Shown here: positions 42,311 through 43,313 of the stretch, piece by piece
Numbering within the stretch: position 1 is the stretch's first letter
Layout of the letters: each line of letters opens with the position of its first letter
Notes under the pieces: model-generated
Told to the model about the DNA's origin: nothing
The model's database searches: none
What the model saw: the letters and a program-made list of their open reading frames with translations, nothing else
Program-made: the position numbers and the translations under genes
Source: CBDUEV01 sp965366365
GTDB lineage: Bacteria > Actinomycetota > Acidimicrobiia > Spongiisociales > JAENVV01
NCBI GenBank assembly: GCA_965366365.1
Contig: CBDUEV010000020.1
Location: forward strand, 1 to 43,313
DNA: 43,313 nucleotides
Direction: 5' to 3'

Positions 42311-42462
42311 CCTGCGCAGTCGATTTGCCGTGCGCCTCGGCCGTTCTACGAGGGGCGGGCTGGTCCGGTGCGGGGCGTCACATCCGATGCAGGTCGTCCT
42401 CGGCGGCCGCAGCTCCGGAGGCGACGATTTGGTTTCTGTGCCTCGCGACTAAGTTGTAGGCC

Positions 42463-43299
42463 ATGGACGACGTGATCGAATGGTTGGACCGACCCGAGCT
42501 CACCGACGCCGTGGCGGTGATGGCCTTCCGGGGCTGGAACGACGCCGGTGAGGCGGCCAGCACGGCCGCCGAGTTCGTTCGCGACCAGTCCCTCGCCCAA
42601 CTGGTGGCCGTGATCGACTACGACGATTTCAACGATCACCAGAGCAATCGACCCCACGTAGTGATCGACGGTGAAGGGACCCGTGCCATCGACTGGCCTG
42701 ACGCCCGCATCTATGCAGTGGCGCGGCGGACTCGGGATCTGGTGGTGGTGATCGGCGAAGAGCCTTCAATGAGGTGGAAGGAATTCTGCCGAGTGATCAC
42801 GCGGGCGATGCGTGGCTTGAACGTCTCGGAGGTTGTCACCATGGGTGCCTTCTTGGGTGAGGTCGCCCACTCTTTGGAGGTTCCGATCATGGGAATCACC
42901 GACGGTGAGACACGCGAACGCCACGGCCTGCTTCCGTCCAGCTACGAGGGACCGACGGGAATCGTGGGTGTGCTCACCCAATGGCTGGCTCACGCCGGGC
43001 TCGACTCGAAGAGTTTGTGGGCGGCCTCGCCCCACTATTTGGCCTCCACCCCCAATCCGAAGGCGGCGGTGGCTCTCGTGGAGAAGTTCGGCCTCCTGAC
43101 CGGCGTCGAGGTCGACGCCGGGTATCTCTCCCCGGAAGTCGTGGAGTGGGAGAAGCAGGTGGAAGAGGCCATCGCCGACAACGAGGAACTCGAAGAATAC
43201 GTTCAGCAACTGCACGAGGTGCTTGACGATTCGACGATCCCGGCGGGAAGCGAAGAGAAGCTCGTCGACGAGATTGAGGACTTCCTGCGCGAGCAGTGA
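42463..43299 (+). CDS. PAC2 family protein
   Basis: The 278-residue protein has the PAC2 pattern: AVMAFRGWNDAGEAASTAAE at the start, VVTMGAFLGEVAHS in the middle and TGIVGVLTQWLAHAG with a long acidic helical tail. PAC2 proteins resemble eukaryotic proteasome assembly chaperones and occur in actinobacteria and archaea. An ATP-grasp or proteasome-related role is often suggested but not settled. TAAGTT (42450-42455) is 7 bases before the ATG and no ribosome site is present, so translation may start leaderless. The gene ends 14 bases before the window edge. Confidence 0.9.
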   Translation: MDDVIEWLDRPELTDAVAVMAFRGWNDAGEAASTAAEFVRDQSLAQLVAVIDYDDFNDHQSNRPHVVIDGEGTRAIDWPDARIYAVARRTRDLVVVIGEEPSMRWKEFCRVITRAMRGLNVSEVVTMGAFLGEVAHSLEVPIMGITDGETRERHGLLPSSYEGPTGIVGVLTQWLAHAGLDSKSLWAASPHYLASTPNPKAAVALVEKFGLLTGVEVDAGYLSPEVVEWEKQVEEAIADNEELEEYVQQLHEVLDDSTIPAGSEEKLVDEIEDFLREQ

Positions 43300-43313
43300 G
43301 GAGCGTGGCGACG

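Overview
The window is high-GC, gene-dense DNA with short intergenic gaps. It most likely comes from an actinobacterium (Actinomycetota, perhaps an Acidimicrobiia-like lineage). The support is a DUF3039 protein, a PAC2 proteasome-assembly-chaperone homologue, a PspC protein, GTG starts and several starts that look leaderless. No rRNA, tRNA, CRISPR array, transposase or phage gene is visible. No DNA-binding transcription factor is encoded anywhere in the 43 kb, although several operator-like palindromes are present.

Bases 1-10500 look like a surface-glycan locus. It holds a partial phosphotransferase-fold kinase, a polytopic membrane protein, a membrane protein with a ComEA-like helix-hairpin-helix tail, a family 2 glycosyltransferase, a Wzx/MATE-type flippase, two sulfotransferases and a second kinase-like protein, with two further membrane proteins. 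Bases 10500-15250 hold a lipoprotein with a duplicated His-rich domain, a Gfo/Idh/MocA oxidoreductase, a PspC protein and several unknown membrane or small proteins.

Bases 15250-30300 and 34069-39700 form a choline/glycine betaine island. BetA (38057-39700) and BetB (28841-30295) would oxidise choline to glycine betaine. A ProX/ProV/ProW ABC transporter (34069-38049) would import betaine. A tightly coupled seven-gene operon (19760-26740) encodes a corrinoid protein, a DUF1638 protein, a 'virulence factor'-domain protein, a pterin-dependent methyltransferase, a RamA/RACE-like corrinoid reactivator, an MttB-superfamily methyltransferase without an amber codon, and a MetF-like methylene-THF reductase. 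The divergent operon (15256-19487) encodes a dimethylglycine/sarcosine dehydrogenase-like flavoprotein with a GcvT folate module, plus EtfB and EtfA. A BHMT-like homocysteine methyltransferase (27368-28363) gives a possible second demethylation route. Together they suggest stepwise demethylation: betaine to dimethylglycine by corrinoid chemistry with the methyl group moved to THF and oxidised by the MetF-like enzyme, then dimethylglycine onward by the ETF-linked flavoprotein. This is the most interesting system in the window, because corrinoid methyltransferase systems are best known from anaerobes.

Between betB and the transporter lies a second surface-type cluster (30299-33882): a membrane-anchored sulfatase-fold enzyme with Thr at the nucleophile position, a SAM methyltransferase and a 54-residue YLDPGT microprotein. 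The right end (39908-43299) is ordinary chromosomal content: an anchored hypothetical protein, DUF3039, a DoxX-like protein, a short-chain dehydrogenase with a TetR-type operator, and PAC2.
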